Below are positions 13,519 to 14,177 of a stretch of 14,177 bases of DNA, in pieces. Every line of letters begins with the position of its first letter. The stretch's first letter is position 1. Source of the stretch: an uncultured Eubacterium sp. (lineage in GTDB: Bacteria; Bacillota; Clostridia; Lachnospirales; Lachnospiraceae); NCBI GenBank assembly GCA_934317205.1, contig CAKREL010000065.1:1-14177 (forward strand). The letters run 5' to 3'. The position numbers and the translations under genes were made by a program. Under the pieces are notes generated by a model. That model ran no database searches and was not told the DNA's origin. It saw nothing but the letters and a program-made list of their open reading frames with translations.

Positions 13519-14177
13519 ATGAGAAGAAAGAAACTTTCAATGAAAGTAGCAGCAGCGGTTCTTGCCGCAGCTACATTTATGAGTACCTGCCCGACTGCTG
13601 CATTTGCAGTAACCAAAAGTCAGGTGGCAGCAGATGGAACTTACACAGCTACAAGCCATGTATCCAGAACCGAAGCAGATGTGGATGATGAGTGGAGTGA
13701 GTATGATGTAGAAGTAGCAGCATCTGTAAAGGATGGAAAATTTGCAGATATTACTGTAACACCGAAGAATGGATACGATGAAAGTGCCAATAGTAGCTAT
13801 TTCAATAAAGCATATAGCAAATCCAAAGGAATCAAGTCATTGCTGGTAGGACAGGATGCAACAGAAGATAGCATTAATGGATGGTCTACCGTATCTAGTG
13901 CAACACGTACTTCCACAGCAATTAAGGAAGCTGCATTAAAGGCTATCCAGAGTGCATCAGAGGCACCGGAAAAACAGGAAGCATACGTACTGATGAATAT
14001 CCCATATGCAGCATTTTATGCAGCAGAGGGTGATTCTGATGTAGATGCTGTTTCTTCTGCAACAAAGATGAAAACCAGAGCATCTCTGGCCGCTGGTTCC
14101 TATCATGTAAACAGTGACGGATCAGATATCAGTGGTATCACATTCCCTGTAAAAGTAAGTGATCTGGCAGCATTGGC
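13519..14177 (+). CDS. Secreted FMN-binding-like protein with Tp47-like region (3' end outside the window)
   Basis: AAGGAGG (13508-13514) lies four bases before the ATG; 219 codons are open to the window end. A signal peptide with probable cleavage after AFA (28-30) leads to an FMN_bind-like domain (about 38-145, ADGTYTATS to IKEAALKAIQ). The motif there is STVSSATRTS (123-132), lacking the Asp and Gly of the ApbE target. A second similar motif, DAVSSATKMKTR (176-187), follows in a segment beginning YVLMNIPYAAFYAAE. That segment resembles, from memory, proteins annotated as Tp47-type penicillin-binding domains in Lachnospiraceae. It resembles domain 4 of the four-domain FMN protein more than domains 1-3. 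It has its own promoter with two operator-like sites. Whether it carries flavin is open. Confidence 0.8.
   Translation, partial: MRRKKLSMKVAAAVLAAATFMSTCPTAAFAVTKSQVAADGTYTATSHVSRTEADVDDEWSEYDVEVAASVKDGKFADITVTPKNGYDESANSSYFNKAYSKSKGIKSLLVGQDATEDSINGWSTVSSATRTSTAIKEAALKAIQSASEAPEKQEAYVLMNIPYAAFYAAEGDSDVDAVSSATKMKTRASLAAGSYHVNSDGSDISGITFPVKVSDLAAL

Overview
The window looks like chromosomal DNA from a spore-forming, anaerobic member of the Clostridia, most likely a Lachnospiraceae species. The grounds are a T-box leader in front of valS, a complete spoIIA (sigma-F) operon, AGGAGG-type ribosome binding sites, moderate-to-low GC, and multi-domain FMN-binding secreted proteins of a kind common in that family. 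All genes are on the + strand. No rRNA, tRNA, insertion sequence or CRISPR array was seen.

Region 1 (1-6490) is housekeeping. It opens with the 3' end of an orotate phosphoribosyltransferase-like gene. Two possible promoters follow, then a long T-box leader with a readable stem I, a GTA (Val) specifier, an antiterminator and a competing terminator, and then valS. valS runs into folC (1-base gap), a 45-residue small protein gene that overlaps the folC end, and a membrane protein with a zinc ribbon and TPR repeats. A strong branched hairpin with a T tract closes this probable operon.

Region 2 (6522-8071) is the sporulation operon spoIIAA-spoIIAB-sigF: anti-anti-sigma factor, anti-sigma kinase and the forespore sigma factor. 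The spoIIAB start is ambiguous.

Region 3 (8072-14177) is a flavin-based extracytosolic electron transfer locus. It contains an ApbE-type flavin transferase lipoprotein, a Gx/ECF-S-like membrane protein, a secreted protein with four FMN-binding domains, a small membrane-anchored single-domain FMN protein, a NosR/NapH-like membrane iron-sulfur protein, and the 5' part of another secreted FMN-binding-like protein that runs off the window. The expected flow is quinol or ferredoxin electrons through the Fe-S membrane protein to covalent FMNs attached by ApbE, and on to an unknown acceptor.

The most notable observation is regulatory. The same imperfect palindrome, CGTTAG-N6-CTAAT, lies just downstream of the -10 element in front of apbE, of the four-domain FMN gene and of the last FMN gene. 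At the last promoter a second, near-identical site sits between -35 and -10, 31 bp away. This suggests one dedicated regulator, probably a dimeric repressor, coordinating three transcription units. At the middle promoter the -10 and the operator are built into the stem of an intrinsic terminator for the upstream unit.
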